Source of the DNA: Advenella incenata
GTDB lineage: Bacteria > Pseudomonadota > Gammaproteobacteria > Burkholderiales > Burkholderiaceae_B
Reading direction: 5' to 3'
DNA length: 64,000 bases
Assembly: GCF_004217095.1 (NCBI RefSeq)
Contig: NZ_SHKO01000003.1
Location: forward strand, 496,001-560,000
Below are positions 20,144 through 30,029 of this stretch, piece by piece. Made by a program: the position numbers and the translations under genes. Position 1 is the first letter of the stretch. Each line of letters opens with the position of its first letter. Under the pieces are notes generated by a model. That model was not told where the DNA came from and made no database searches. It saw nothing but the letters and a program-made list of their open reading frames with translations.

Positions 20144-21854
20144 AGGTGTGTCGCGGTTTCTGATCGGTATAGCATTTACCGGCCTGTTTTTATCCCTCGC
20201 TTATGGTGCAGACGCCATCGGTGAAACCACCAAGCAGCAGGTCAATATAACGGCGATCATTATGTTCGTCGTTTTTGTTGGCCTCACGCTTTTTATCACC
20301 AAATGGGCCGCTGCCCGAACCAAATCGGCCTCTGACTTTTATACGGCAGGCGGCGGGATCACCGGCTTTCAGAATGGCCTGGCGATTGCGGGCGACTACA
20401 TGTCCGCTGCATCCTTTCTGGGAATTGCCGCGCAGGTCATGGCCAGTGGTTATGACGGCCTGATCTACTCCATCGGTTTTCTGGTGGGCTGGCCTATCAT
20501 TATGTTCCTGATGGCCGAGCGCTTGCGCAACCTGGGCAGGTTCACCTTTGCCGATGTCGCCAGCTACCGCTTTGCCCAGATGCCGGTACGTACTTTTGCC
20601 GCCTGCGGCACCATCGTGGTGGTGCTGTTTTATCTGATTGCCCAAATGGTAGGCGCCGGCCAGCTGATCAAGCTGCTGTTCGGTCTGGATTACTGGATTG
20701 CGGTTGTAATCGTGGGTGTGTTGATGATGGTCTACGTGCTGTTTGGCGGGATGACTGCCACAACGTGGGTGCAGATCATCAAAGCTGTCATGCTGCTTGC
20801 GGGCGCTTCGTTCATGGCCTTTATGGTAATGAAACTGAACAACTTCTCTTTTGAAGCGCTGTTTTCCAAGGCCATTGAGGTCAAGACCGCTGGTGCACTG
20901 GCTGCAGGTAAAACGGCCGAAGAGGCGGCGGCGGCAGGCAAGTCCATCATGGGGCCGGGTACGTTCATCAAGGATCCGATTTCTGCCATTTCCTTCGGTA
21001 TGGCCCTGATGTTTGGTACTGCCGGTCTGCCGCATATTCTGATGCGTTTCTTCACCGTGCCCAATGCCAAGGAAGCGCGTAAATCAGTTTTCTGGGCCAC
21101 AACCTGGATCGGGTACTTCTATGTGCTGACCTTCATTATCGGTTTTGGTGCGATCATTTTCGTTTCCACCAATCCTGATTTTCTTGATGCGAAGGGCGGC
21201 CTCATCGGCGGGGCCAATATGGCCGCGGTGCATCTGGCCGATGCCGTTGGCGGACATATTTTCCTGGGCTTTATCTCGGCAGTGGCTTTTGCCACGATTC
21301 TGGCTGTGGTGGCCGGGCTGACCTTGTCGGGCGCCTCAGCGGTATCACATGATCTGTATGCTTCGGTGTTCCGCAAGGGTAATGTCGATTCGGCGACCGA
21401 GCTGCGGGTATCACGTATTACGACGTTCGTGCTGGGTGTGCTGGCCATTTTGCTGGGCATCCTGTTCGAGAAGCAGAACGTGGCCTTCATGGTGTCGCTG
21501 GCGTTTGCCATTGCGGCATCGGCCAACTTCCCGGTTCTCTTCCTTTCTATTATGTGGAAGAAAATGACCACGCGTGGCGCCGTTATTGGCGGCTTCCTGG
21601 GACTGATATCCTCGGTTTTGCTGACCATCGTGTCGCCCGACGTATGGGAAGTAACATTGGGCAATCCTGCAGGCAGTGCGCTGTTCCCTTATAAGTCACC
21701 AGCGCTGTTCTCCATGATCATTGCCTTCGCTGGTATCTGGTTCTTTTCTATAACCGACAAGAGCAAGCGTGCCGCAGTCGATATTGCTGCATACGACGCC
21801 CAGCGCGTACGTGCAGAAACCGGTATCGGCAGCAGCAAGGCTTCGGCGCACTAA
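20136..21854 (+). CDS. actP: Cation/acetate symporter ActP
   Basis: A 572-residue sodium:solute symporter with about 13 transmembrane helices and an N-terminal signal-like first helix (ending AYGADA). The ActP-type segments [19 protein letters not shown] and ASFLGIA are present. It imports acetate and probably other short monocarboxylates, such as glycolate or propionate. A tetraloop terminator follows directly. Confidence 0.95.
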   Translation: MNKGVSRFLIGIAFTGLFLSLAYGADAIGETTKQQVNITAIIMFVVFVGLTLFITKWAAARTKSASDFYTAGGGITGFQNGLAIAGDYMSAASFLGIAAQVMASGYDGLIYSIGFLVGWPIIMFLMAERLRNLGRFTFADVASYRFAQMPVRTFAACGTIVVVLFYLIAQMVGAGQLIKLLFGLDYWIAVVIVGVLMMVYVLFGGMTATTWVQIIKAVMLLAGASFMAFMVMKLNNFSFEALFSKAIEVKTAGALAAGKTAEEAAAAGKSIMGPGTFIKDPISAISFGMALMFGTAGLPHILMRFFTVPNAKEARKSVFWATTWIGYFYVLTFIIGFGAIIFVSTNPDFLDAKGGLIGGANMAAVHLADAVGGHIFLGFISAVAFATILAVVAGLTLSGASAVSHDLYASVFRKGNVDSATELRVSRITTFVLGVLAILLGILFEKQNVAFMVSLAFAIAASANFPVLFLSIMWKKMTTRGAVIGGFLGLISSVLLTIVSPDVWEVTLGNPAGSALFPYKSPALFSMIIAFAGIWFFSITDKSKRAAVDIAAYDAQRVRAETGIGSSKASAH

Positions 21855-21876
21855 ACAGCGCGTTATTGCCGGTAAG

Positions 21877-21903
21877 CACGCGACTTCGGTCGCGTGTTTT
21901 TTT
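21877..21903 (+). terminator. Terminator of yjcH-actP
   Basis: CACGCGAC-TTCG-GTCGCGTG: an 8-bp perfect stem with a stable UUCG tetraloop, followed by seven T. A textbook intrinsic terminator 22 bases after the actP stop. Confidence 0.93.
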
Positions 21904-21962
21904 ATGGGCGTCGGCCAAATGCAACATTTTCGTAAAAAAGAATAGAGGATGCAGCCAAGCGC

Positions 21963-21992
21963 TTGCATTGCCATCCGGTTTCTGGCTATAAT
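21963..21992 (+). promoter_or_regulatory. Sigma-70 promoter of tRNA-Asn
   Basis: TTGCAT (21963-21968) and a perfect TATAAT (21987-21992) are separated by 18 bases and end 15 bases before the tRNA. Confidence 0.7.
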
Positions 21993-22007
21993 CATTTTCT
22001 TAATTGA

Positions 22008-22083
22008 TCCCCGATAGCTCAGTCGGTAGAGCGACGGACTGTTAATCCGCAGGTCACTGGTTCGAACCCAGTTCGGGGAGCCA
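22008..22083 (+). tRNA. tRNA-Asn (GTT)
   Basis: A 76-base cloverleaf with encoded CCA. The acceptor stem is TCCCCGA (22008-22014) with TCGGGGA (22073-22079); the D-arm has AGCTCAGTCGGTAGAGC, the anticodon GTT is at 22041-22043, and the T-arm contains GGTTCGAACCC. Discriminator base is G. Its 3' side borders an insertion scar. Confidence 0.97.
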
Positions 22084-22109
22084 TCAATTTTAGCAATAAA
22101 ATCAAGCAT

Positions 22110-22499
22110 TTAAGCCGCCTCACACGCGGCTTTTTTGTTTTCTACGGCCCAATTATCGGCCAACCTTGACAAAAACATGACACTGATTGCATGCTCGGCT
22201 AGATGGTTAGCGTTCATGTGTGCATTTTTTTCTCGATCTCCAAGCTTTCCCGGCCTCCCAATTCTTTCAAAACAAAAAGGGGAGTGCCAGTGTGGACATG
22301 CCAGACTTGCCCAAGTCTGGCGTAGATCGTGACAGCGCAAATCAGCGAGCCCGGTCTTCTTTATTGCCAGATTGAATGATCGCCGGTTGATATCGGCCGG
22401 AACGGCTCGCGTTACTCTGGTGAACGCCCACTTAAACGCAACGAAGACTTTTCGGATCTTTGTGAAATGGGACGCTAAATTAAGTAGCCGTTTGCTCAC
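22110..22499 (-). pseudogene. Tyrosine-recombinase integrase remnant
   Basis: The minus-strand frame retains the C-terminal part of a phage-type integrase: LAIKKTGLADLRCHDLRQTWASL is recognisable as the box II HDLRxTWAS region, and NANHLAEHA...LADNWAVE as the C-terminal end. Between them (about residues 67-88) the sequence reads out of register, as after compensating frameshifts. Where the nucleophile should be (YAH-N), the sequence reads KNAHMN: the Tyr codon is AAT, Asn. The N-terminal core-binding domain is missing. It cannot be an active recombinase. Its end lies 26 bases from the tRNA-Asn CCA. Confidence 0.8.
22112..22136 (+). terminator. Terminator of tRNA-Asn
   Basis: AAGCCGC (22112-22118) and GCGGCTT (22126-22132) form a 7-bp stem with a CTCACAC loop, followed by T. 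It overlaps the end of the integrase remnant. Confidence 0.8.
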
Positions 22500-22505
22500 A
22501 TGAGC

Positions 22506-22740
22506 TTATTTTTCGTGGTCGCCTTTCCACAACAAACTGACCAAGGTAACCGCAACGGTAGTGATTATTGCCAAAACAATATAGGCTGCATTCAAGCCAA
22601 GTTCGGCGCCTATCCACCCCGCCGCAGGATAAGTGATCAGCCAGCATCCGTGAGATAACGCAAATTGTGCAGCAAAAAGAGCCGGGCGATCCGTCTCATT
22701 TGAAATAATTATTCCCGTCGGGCCAACTATGTTGTAAGAT
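22506..22740 (-). pseudogene. C-terminal fragment of an MFS transporter
   Basis: About 76 residues matching the end of a major-facilitator exporter: YNIVGPTG, then ETDRPALFAAQFALSHGCW, a TYPAAGW turn and a final hydrophobic helix before a charged tail. The remaining ten or so helices are absent, and the frame upstream of 22740 shows unrelated residues, so the junction is near 22735-22769. A scar of the same insertion as the integrase remnant. Confidence 0.75.
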
Positions 22741-22767
22741 TCAGTTATCTGTAAGAAAAGGGTGCGC

Positions 22768-22965
22768 ATGTTTATTGCCGCCCGCCACTATGAACAAACC
22801 TCCCTCGATGAGGGCGTTCTGCACCGTCAGGACGCCCTGTCCCTTTCTCCGGCTGTTGGCCGACCCGTCTTTTCGCCCTGACAGGCACATCCTCGTAAAG
22901 CTGCCGCGCGATGTAACGCTGCGGCGCGTTCGCGTTTCTCTTTCTTTTGCTCGTAGGAATCTAAA
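22768..22965 (+). promoter_or_regulatory. Structured leader of the TerC-CBS gene with possible leader peptide
   Basis: The 5' region holds a long hairpin (AGGGCGT at 22811-22817 with ACGCCCT at 22832-22838, extended by CTG/CAG inside). It also holds a 37-codon open frame (22768-22881) ending before the main gene. TerC-family genes in other bacteria are often controlled by leader RNAs, but the conserved core of the manganese yybP-ykoY riboswitch is not evident here. Regulatory function is inference. Confidence 0.3.
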
Positions 22966-24555
22966 ATGATTTTTGATTGGATGGCTGACCCAACTGCCTG
23001 GCTCGGCCTTGCCACGTTGATTGTGCTCGAAATTGTATTGGGCATCGACAACTTGGTATTTATCGCCATATTGGCCGACAAGCTGCCACCACATCAACGG
23101 AATAAGGCGCGATTGATAGGCTTGGCTTTGGCCATGCTGATGCGTCTGGGTCTTTTGGCCAGCATTGCCTGGGTTGTAACTTTGACGGCGCCATTATTTA
23201 CAGTGTTTGGGTCTGAAATTTCAGGGCGCGATTTGATTTTAATACTCGGTGGTATGTTTCTACTTTTCAAAGGCACCATGGAATTACATGAGCGCGTTGA
23301 AGGCAGTGCGCATGCAGAGACATCGGGGAAGGTTCAGCATGCTATCTTTTGGCAGGTCATCTTGCAGATCGTGGTACTTGATGCGGTTTTTTCACTGGAT
23401 TCAGTCATAACCGCGGTCGGCATGGTGCAGGATCTGAGCATTATGATGATTGCAGTCGTCATCGCGATGGCCGTTATGATGATGGCTAGCCGAACGCTAA
23501 TGGCTTTTGTAAGTCGTCATCCCACTGTCGTGATTCTGTGTCTGGGCCTGCTGCTCATGATTGGCTTCAGTCTGGTTGCCGAAGGTCTGGGTTTTCATGT
23601 TCCCAAAGGCTACTTATATGCCGCGATCGGGTTTTCAATATTGATTGAATTTTTCAACCAACTGTCGCGTCGTAATCGGGTCAGAGGCTCCCATGCATTG
23701 GGTCGACGCGAACGCACAGCTCAAACTGTACTTCAGTTGCTGCGTGCTGGAAAGAATCCCAAAGGTGTTGAGAACCACACTGAAGACAATGTCGCTTTTA
23801 TTGACGGTATGGATAATGAATCGGTATTCGCACCGGAAGAAAGCAATATGATTGAGCGAGTCCTGGCGATTGGTGCGCGTGATGTACGCTCAATCATGAT
23901 TCCTCGTGGAAAAATGGTTTGGCTGGATATCAGGGATACGACTCGGGAGGTAACTGAAAAATTTGCCTCAGGACACGCACGGCTGCCTTTGTGTGATGGA
24001 GACGCTGGCAATGTTATTGGCATAATACATTTTAAAGATTTATTGACCCAATTCTCGGTTCCTGGCGGATTGGATTTAGTGGCGTTAGCTCGAAAACCTC
24101 ACTATGTGATTGAAACGATGCCTGCGTTGAAAGTGCTGGAGGTGCTTCGAGATTCACGCGAACATTTGTTAATCGTAGTGGATGAGCGAGGCGTATGCGA
24201 AGGCCTGCTTACACCGTTAGATTTACTGACGGCAATCGGCGGGGAACTTCCCGAGCACGCGGATACTGCGTCAAAGGCAATCGAGCTGCCTGATGGTTCG
24301 TGGCTGCTCGATCCAAGTATGCGAATCGAAGATGCTAGTCGCACACTTGGAGAGCCAAGTTTGACGTTTGATCGCACAGACGCCACGTTGACTGGATGCC
24401 TGCTTCGAATAGCTGGTCGCATTCCCGATGTTGGGGAAATCATTGAATGGCAGGAATGGCGTTTTGAGATAATACGTAGAGACGGTCACCGTTTGGGGCA
24501 AGTCCTTGCATCTAGAAAGCCAGAGCTAAGCGTCGAACCGGACCTGTTTGAGTAA
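22966..24555 (+). CDS. TerC-family membrane protein with CBS pair and CorC domain
   Basis: A 529-residue protein resembling E. coli YegH/YoaE. Residues 1-235 form a seven-helix TerC domain with the acidic motifs GIDNLVFI and FSLDSVITA, which in this family are thought to bind a metal ion. Residues about 290-420 are a CBS pair, and about 435-525 are a CorC/HlyC-type C-terminal domain. Family members are implicated in metal (Mn, Mg) export, in part to load secreted metalloproteins; the substrate here is unknown. Codon use looks more AT-rich than flanking genes, consistent with acquisition. Confidence 0.9.
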   Translation: MIFDWMADPTAWLGLATLIVLEIVLGIDNLVFIAILADKLPPHQRNKARLIGLALAMLMRLGLLASIAWVVTLTAPLFTVFGSEISGRDLILILGGMFLLFKGTMELHERVEGSAHAETSGKVQHAIFWQVILQIVVLDAVFSLDSVITAVGMVQDLSIMMIAVVIAMAVMMMASRTLMAFVSRHPTVVILCLGLLLMIGFSLVAEGLGFHVPKGYLYAAIGFSILIEFFNQLSRRNRVRGSHALGRRERTAQTVLQLLRAGKNPKGVENHTEDNVAFIDGMDNESVFAPEESNMIERVLAIGARDVRSIMIPRGKMVWLDIRDTTREVTEKFASGHARLPLCDGDAGNVIGIIHFKDLLTQFSVPGGLDLVALARKPHYVIETMPALKVLEVLRDSREHLLIVVDERGVCEGLLTPLDLLTAIGGELPEHADTASKAIELPDGSWLLDPSMRIEDASRTLGEPSLTFDRTDATLTGCLLRIAGRIPDVGEIIEWQEWRFEIIRRDGHRLGQVLASRKPELSVEPDLFE

Positions 24556-24774
24556 TGAGTGAATAGGTGCTGTGGGACATGCCGCTAAGTGTGGTTGATG
24601 TAATCGCGTCAATACTCTGTCTGTTGATCTCGGATAATCATTGAAGATTTTGTGTTACAGCAAATAACTCCGTGTTTGAAGCGGTAGATCGGGCCAGTTG
24701 GGCGCGATTCATGGTGTACGCTTTTCATGCTTTGTCTGATTTCTGTGGGAGAGTAGGGTTTCCAAATCAAGAAA

Positions 24775-24815
24775 GGGCGATGTCAGGCCGAATAGGTTGC
24801 GGCCTGACATCGCCC
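24775..24815 (-). terminator. Strong hairpin terminator of the 65-aa gene
   Basis: A perfect 15-bp stem, GGGCGATGTCAGGCC (24775-24789) and GGCCTGACATCGCCC (24801-24815), with an 11-base loop. On the minus strand it is followed by TTTCTTGATTT, so it best fits termination of the small gene at 24835-25032, though it may also stop readthrough from the TerC gene. Confidence 0.8.
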
Positions 24816-24834
24816 CGGTATCGTGGCCAACCCG

Positions 24835-25032
24835 CTAGCGGCGATTGCTTTTGCCGTCATGGATTTGGCTTTCTATCTGATCCAGCCATTTTTCATGAGC
24901 GAACCCGTCTGCTCGATACCATTGCCTGTATCCTTTGTCCGTTACGTTCGACTTTAACCAATGGTCAAACTCCGGCCCCTCTTTTTTTGACAGATCTACA
25001 CTGCGTTTACGTCTGCGAAGTGGCATGTTCAT
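24835..25032 (-). CDS. Small basic protein, unknown (65 aa)
   Basis: I do not recognise this protein. It is 65 residues, highly charged, with a basic N-terminus (PLRRRKRSVDLSKKEG) and an aromatic-rich middle (DKGYRQWYRADGFAHEKW). The C-terminal helix is amphipathic. It has no membrane segment. Three things support a real gene: an AAGGAG site five bases before the ATG, a strong terminator 20 bases beyond the stop, and an inverted repeat 43 bases upstream that could be an operator. The basic start could bind nucleic acid. Confidence 0.65.
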   Translation of the reverse strand: MNMPLRRRKRSVDLSKKEGPEFDHWLKSNVTDKGYRQWYRADGFAHEKWLDQIESQIHDGKSNRR

Positions 25033-25075
25033 ACGTGCTCCTTATTCGAGTTGTTAACGAAGTAGCACTGAAAAT

Positions 25076-25104
25076 GTAACACGTTCTGCATGATTGGGTG
25101 TTAC
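25076..25104. promoter_or_regulatory. Inverted repeat, possible operator
   Basis: GTAACAC (25076-25082) and GTGTTAC (25098-25104) are exact inverted copies separated by 15 bases, upstream of the 65-aa gene. Arm size and spacing suit a dimeric repressor spanning about two to three turns; function is not proven. Confidence 0.35.
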
Positions 25105-25179
25105 GAAATACATCATAGCGGTTGCCGGCCTTGACAGGCCAGAGGCATTTGACGACATAAAAAGCTGCGGCTACGGTCT

Positions 25180-25209
25180 TTGAGCCAAAGCAAAAAATTG
25201 TGGGATAAT
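25180..25209 (+). promoter_or_regulatory. Putative sigma-70 promoter of the lipoprotein gene
   Basis: TTGAGC (25180-25185) and GATAAT (25204-25209) with 18-base spacing, about 110 bases before the lipoprotein start. Five of six -10 bases match. Confidence 0.45.
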
Positions 25210-25320
25210 CTGCTTATTAAACTGGGTATGAGCGGGATGCAAAATGCAGCACGGTATGGCAGAAATTGTCTGCGGTGTATTATATTTGCGATCGTTCCGC
25301 CCCCTGTTCAGGAGTGAATA

Positions 25321-25719
25321 ATGAAGAGAATGCGATGGCTGTTGCTGGGATGCCTGATCAGTGCAGGGCTGGTGGCGTGCAGCGTCCCCACTAAAACCGA
25401 CCTGATGGGAAATGCCGATTATTTTGATCCGGTTTTTCTCAATAAAAGCCTGATCAAGGACAAAACCACGGTGACCCAGGCCATCCAGGTTTTTGGCGAA
25501 CCCGATCGCATGACCCGCAATTCCAATAACGAGACCACCCTGAAGTATGCGCGCAAGTCATCCGGCAGCATGGCCGGCAATATGGTTGGCGCTGTGCCGG
25601 TTGTCGGGCCCATGGTGGATTCGGCCGGCAGGCTGCTTAGCCCCGGCAGAGCTGATGTGGGCAAGCAGGTGTTGGAAATTAAATTTGTCAATGATGTGTT
25701 TCAATCCTGGGAAATGTAA
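25321..25719 (+). CDS. Lipoprotein with SmpA/OmlA-like fold
   Basis: A 132-residue outer-membrane-type lipoprotein: signal peptide ending LVAC (Cys20). The mature domain has an SmpA/OmlA-like pattern, with TTVTQAIQVFGEPDRMTR early and a C-terminal strand ending KFVNDVFQSW. A Gly/Val-rich loop (MVGAVPVVGPMVDS) interrupts it. Proteins with this fold are small envelope components; a BamE-like role is not implied since BamE itself is usually elsewhere. A sigma-70-like promoter is visible upstream. Confidence 0.8.
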   Translation: MKRMRWLLLGCLISAGLVACSVPTKTDLMGNADYFDPVFLNKSLIKDKTTVTQAIQVFGEPDRMTRNSNNETTLKYARKSSGSMAGNMVGAVPVVGPMVDSAGRLLSPGRADVGKQVLEIKFVNDVFQSWEM

Positions 25720-25776
25720 ATCCCGGGCCGATAGGCGTCCGTCTTGCGGACCCGTTCACTTTATGGAGTAAGTCGT

Positions 25777-26166
25777 ATGAAAGGTTTTGTCGATGATATC
25801 GAAGAATTGACCGTGAACAATGATCTTTATCGCAAGGTGCTTTACACCGGGAAAAACCTGCAACTGGTCCTGATGACGCTGCAGCCCGGTGAAGAAATTG
25901 GGGAAGAGGTTCATGAGGGCCATGATCAGTTCTTTCGCATCGAAGAAGGCAAGGGCAAGGTCGTGATTGACGGACAGACACATGCCATCGAAGATGACGA
26001 CGCGGTAATTGTTCCTGCCGGTGCCCGTCACAATGTGATCAACAGCGGCGATCAGCCCCTGCGTCTGTACACGATTTACGGCCCGCCTGAGCATCGTGAT
26101 GGGGTAGTGCATGCCACCAAGCAGGATGAGCAGGAAGAGCATTTTGATGGCAAGACCACGGAGTAG
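25777..26166 (+). CDS. Single-domain cupin
   Basis: A 129-residue cupin. The first cupin motif is EEVHEGHDQFFRIEEGKG and the second lies near VIVPAGARHNVIN, providing His/Glu ligands for a metal. The family includes mannose-6-phosphate isomerase-like and sensor proteins; the substrate cannot be predicted. The start at 25777 is preceded by GGAG with 8-base spacing; the upstream in-frame extension is not homologous. It ends 9 bases before the sirtuin gene, so the two are probably one transcript. Confidence 0.88.
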   Translation: MKGFVDDIEELTVNNDLYRKVLYTGKNLQLVLMTLQPGEEIGEEVHEGHDQFFRIEEGKGKVVIDGQTHAIEDDDAVIVPAGARHNVINSGDQPLRLYTIYGPPEHRDGVVHATKQDEQEEHFDGKTTE

Positions 26167-26175
26167 GCCGGTTCT

Positions 26176-27048
26176 ATGACAGCGCCGGTTATCGCCGATC
26201 TGCAGGCCTTTGTGCAGCAGCACGCGGGCTTGTTGGTAATTACCGGCGCCGGTTGCAGCACCGATTCAGGCATTCCGGCCTATCGTGATACCGAAGGTGC
26301 ATGGATGCGCCCGCCGCCCATGACGTTTCAGCAATTCATGGGCACACAGGCGGCGCGCCAGCGCTATTGGGCGCGCAGTATGGTGGGTTGGTCAATGTTT
26401 TCCGGCGGCAAGCCGAATGCGGCGCATCAGGCCTTGCAATCGCTTGAGTCCAAAGGCTATACAGGTCTGCTGGTGACGCAGAATGTCGACGGCCTGCATC
26501 GGCAGGCTGGTCAGTCCCGGCTGCTGGAGTTGCATGGATCCCTGGCAAACGTGGTCTGTATGGATTGCAACAGCAAGCTTGACCGCGTAGATTATCAGCA
26601 GCAACTGCTCATTGAGAACCCCGCCTGGGCGGATATGACGGCTGTCATGGCGCCGGATGGCGATGTGGATCTAGAGGCAGATTTTTCTTGCTTCCGCATC
26701 CCGGCTTGTGGCCGCTGCGGCGGCATTCTGAAGCCGGATGTGGTGTTCTTCGGCGAAGCAGTCCCGCGCCTGCGCGTCGATGCGGTCTATCAGGCCCTGG
26801 AGCAGGCCAGCGCCGTCCTGGTTGTGGGCTCCTCGCTGATGGTGTATTCGGGCTATCGTTTTGTGCGCGACGCCGTCAGACAGGGCAAGCCGGTGGCGGC
26901 CGTCACGCTGGGAAAAACACGCGCCGATGCCGTACTTGCGCTGAAACTGAATACCGCTTGCGGTCCGCTGCTGACTGCGCTTGATGCTGTTCTGACACCG
27001 GCGGCGCAGAACGGGGGCGGTTGCCGGGATCGACTGGCGGCGGTATAA
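26176..27048 (+). CDS. NAD-dependent protein deacylase (sirtuin, class II type)
   Basis: A 290-residue Sir2 protein that removes acyl groups from lysines using NAD. Visible motifs: GAGCSTDSGIPAYRD (NAD), TQNVDGLH, the catalytic His in LELHGS, and four zinc cysteines (CMDC and CGRCGG, separated by a longer insert than usual). Extended length and the YRDTEG motif fit SIRT4-like class II sirtuins. It follows the cupin gene by 9 bases. Confidence 0.93.
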   Translation: MTAPVIADLQAFVQQHAGLLVITGAGCSTDSGIPAYRDTEGAWMRPPPMTFQQFMGTQAARQRYWARSMVGWSMFSGGKPNAAHQALQSLESKGYTGLLVTQNVDGLHRQAGQSRLLELHGSLANVVCMDCNSKLDRVDYQQQLLIENPAWADMTAVMAPDGDVDLEADFSCFRIPACGRCGGILKPDVVFFGEAVPRLRVDAVYQALEQASAVLVVGSSLMVYSGYRFVRDAVRQGKPVAAVTLGKTRADAVLALKLNTACGPLLTALDAVLTPAAQNGGGCRDRLAAV

Positions 27049-27139
27049 GGAAATCAGTACGAGGAAGCAGCAAGGAGCAAATCCGTATTGGCGCGCTTGC
27101 TTGTAAAAGGATTCGGATTAAACGGATTGCGCGCAGCTG

Positions 27140-27244
27140 CTACATGTAAAGGGTGGTTGCCCACAGTGACAGTAGACCAATGGTCACAAAAAAGGCAATG
27201 ACGTAGCAAAGCAGCATAAGCAGGGTTTTTCGTTTACGGTCCAT
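27140..27244 (-). CDS. Small single-helix membrane protein (34 aa)
   Basis: A reading frame of 34 codons with a basic N-terminus (MDRKRKTLL) and one long hydrophobic helix ending in Trp/Tyr-rich interface residues (SLWATTLYM), matching the positive-inside pattern of a small membrane protein. It lies between the sirtuin gene and pyrG on the opposite strand. The ribosome site is weak (AAGAAAAGATC). I do not recognise a family; comparison with other Alcaligenaceae upstream of pyrG would settle it. The rest of the 27049-27381 gap shows nothing else. Confidence 0.4.
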   Translation of the reverse strand: MDRKRKTLLMLLCYVIAFFVTIGLLSLWATTLYM

Positions 27245-27246
27245 GA

Positions 27247-29034
<1,788 letters not shown>

Positions 29035-29044
29035 GGATATCACC

Positions 29045-29902
29045 ATGAATCTTTGCGGCTTCGACGTTGGTCTGACCAAACCCTTTTTTCTGATTGCGGG
29101 CCCATGCGTGATTGAATCGCGCCAGATGGCGTTCGACACCGCGCGCTCGTTGCAGGATATTACCGGGCGCCTTGGCATTCCATTTATCTACAAGAGTTCT
29201 TTTGACAAGGCGAACCGCAGCTCGGGCGCCTCTTATCGCGGACCGGGAATGGACGAAGGCCTGCAGATTCTGGCCGATATCCGTGAACAGCTGAATGTAC
29301 CTGTCTTAACCGATGTTCACGACATTACCCAGGTAGAGCGCGTCGCAGCTGTCGTTGATGTGTTGCAGACTCCGGCTTTCCTGTGCCGCCAGACCGATTT
29401 CATTTCGGCTTGTGCTGCCACCGGCAAGCCGGTCAATATAAAGAAAGGGCAGTTTCTGGCGCCGGCCGATATGCTGCAGGTCGTGGCCAAGGCCAAAGCC
29501 GCTGCCATTGCGGCCGGTGGCGATGGCGCCAACATCATGGTTTGCGAACGCGGGGCCTCTTTCGGCTATAACAATCTGGTCTCGGACATGCGTTCGCTTG
29601 CCATCATGCGCGCAACAGAATGTCCGGTCGTTTTTGATGCGACGCATTCGGTGCAGTTGCCTGGCGGTCAGGGCACGTCCTCTGGCGGCCAGCGTGAATT
29701 TGTACCCGTGCTGGCGCGGGCGGCCGTTGCGGTGGGGGTGTCCGGTCTGTTCATGGAAACGCATCCGGATCCTGCCGTGGCGCTGTCCGACGGTCCGAAT
29801 GCTGTACCCCTGGCACATATGGAAGCCTTGTTGCGCTCGCTCACTGACATTGATCGTATCGTCAAGGGCCAGGGCTTTATCGAAGACCAGTTCACCGCCT
29901 GA
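29045..29902 (+). CDS. kdsA: 3-deoxy-8-phosphooctulonate synthase
   Basis: A 285-residue TIM-barrel enzyme that joins phosphoenolpyruvate and arabinose 5-phosphate to form KDO 8-phosphate for lipopolysaccharide. Conserved segments include [18 protein letters not shown] and [11 protein letters not shown]. It begins 10 bases after pyrG and is probably co-transcribed. Confidence 0.97.
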   Translation: MNLCGFDVGLTKPFFLIAGPCVIESRQMAFDTARSLQDITGRLGIPFIYKSSFDKANRSSGASYRGPGMDEGLQILADIREQLNVPVLTDVHDITQVERVAAVVDVLQTPAFLCRQTDFISACAATGKPVNIKKGQFLAPADMLQVVAKAKAAAIAAGGDGANIMVCERGASFGYNNLVSDMRSLAIMRATECPVVFDATHSVQLPGGQGTSSGGQREFVPVLARAAVAVGVSGLFMETHPDPAVALSDGPNAVPLAHMEALLRSLTDIDRIVKGQGFIEDQFTA

Positions 29903-30029
29903 TTGCGTCGTTGACAGGTGGCAGGAATATTCGCTGACATGGAGATTGTCAGGTCGGCAGATGTTGTCAGGCGGTCGGCACACATAGCCCGGTGATCGTT
30001 GATGCCGGCGTTTACTTTGAACGGGAAGT

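Larger units (their letters stand above)
22084..24570. mobile_element. Remnant of a genomic island inserted at tRNA-Asn
   Basis: Next to the tRNA 3' end lie a broken integrase and an MFS transporter tail, then an intact TerC-CBS gene that looks more AT-rich than its neighbours. An integrase reading toward a tRNA 3' end is the usual arrangement of integrated islands. I find no second copy of the tRNA 3' end downstream, so the right edge is unknown; 24570 is only the end of the last gene that looks foreign. Confidence 0.45.

Noticed and set aside
22768-22965. yybP-ykoY manganese riboswitch before the TerC gene
   Set aside because: The conserved core of that riboswitch could not be found in the leader.
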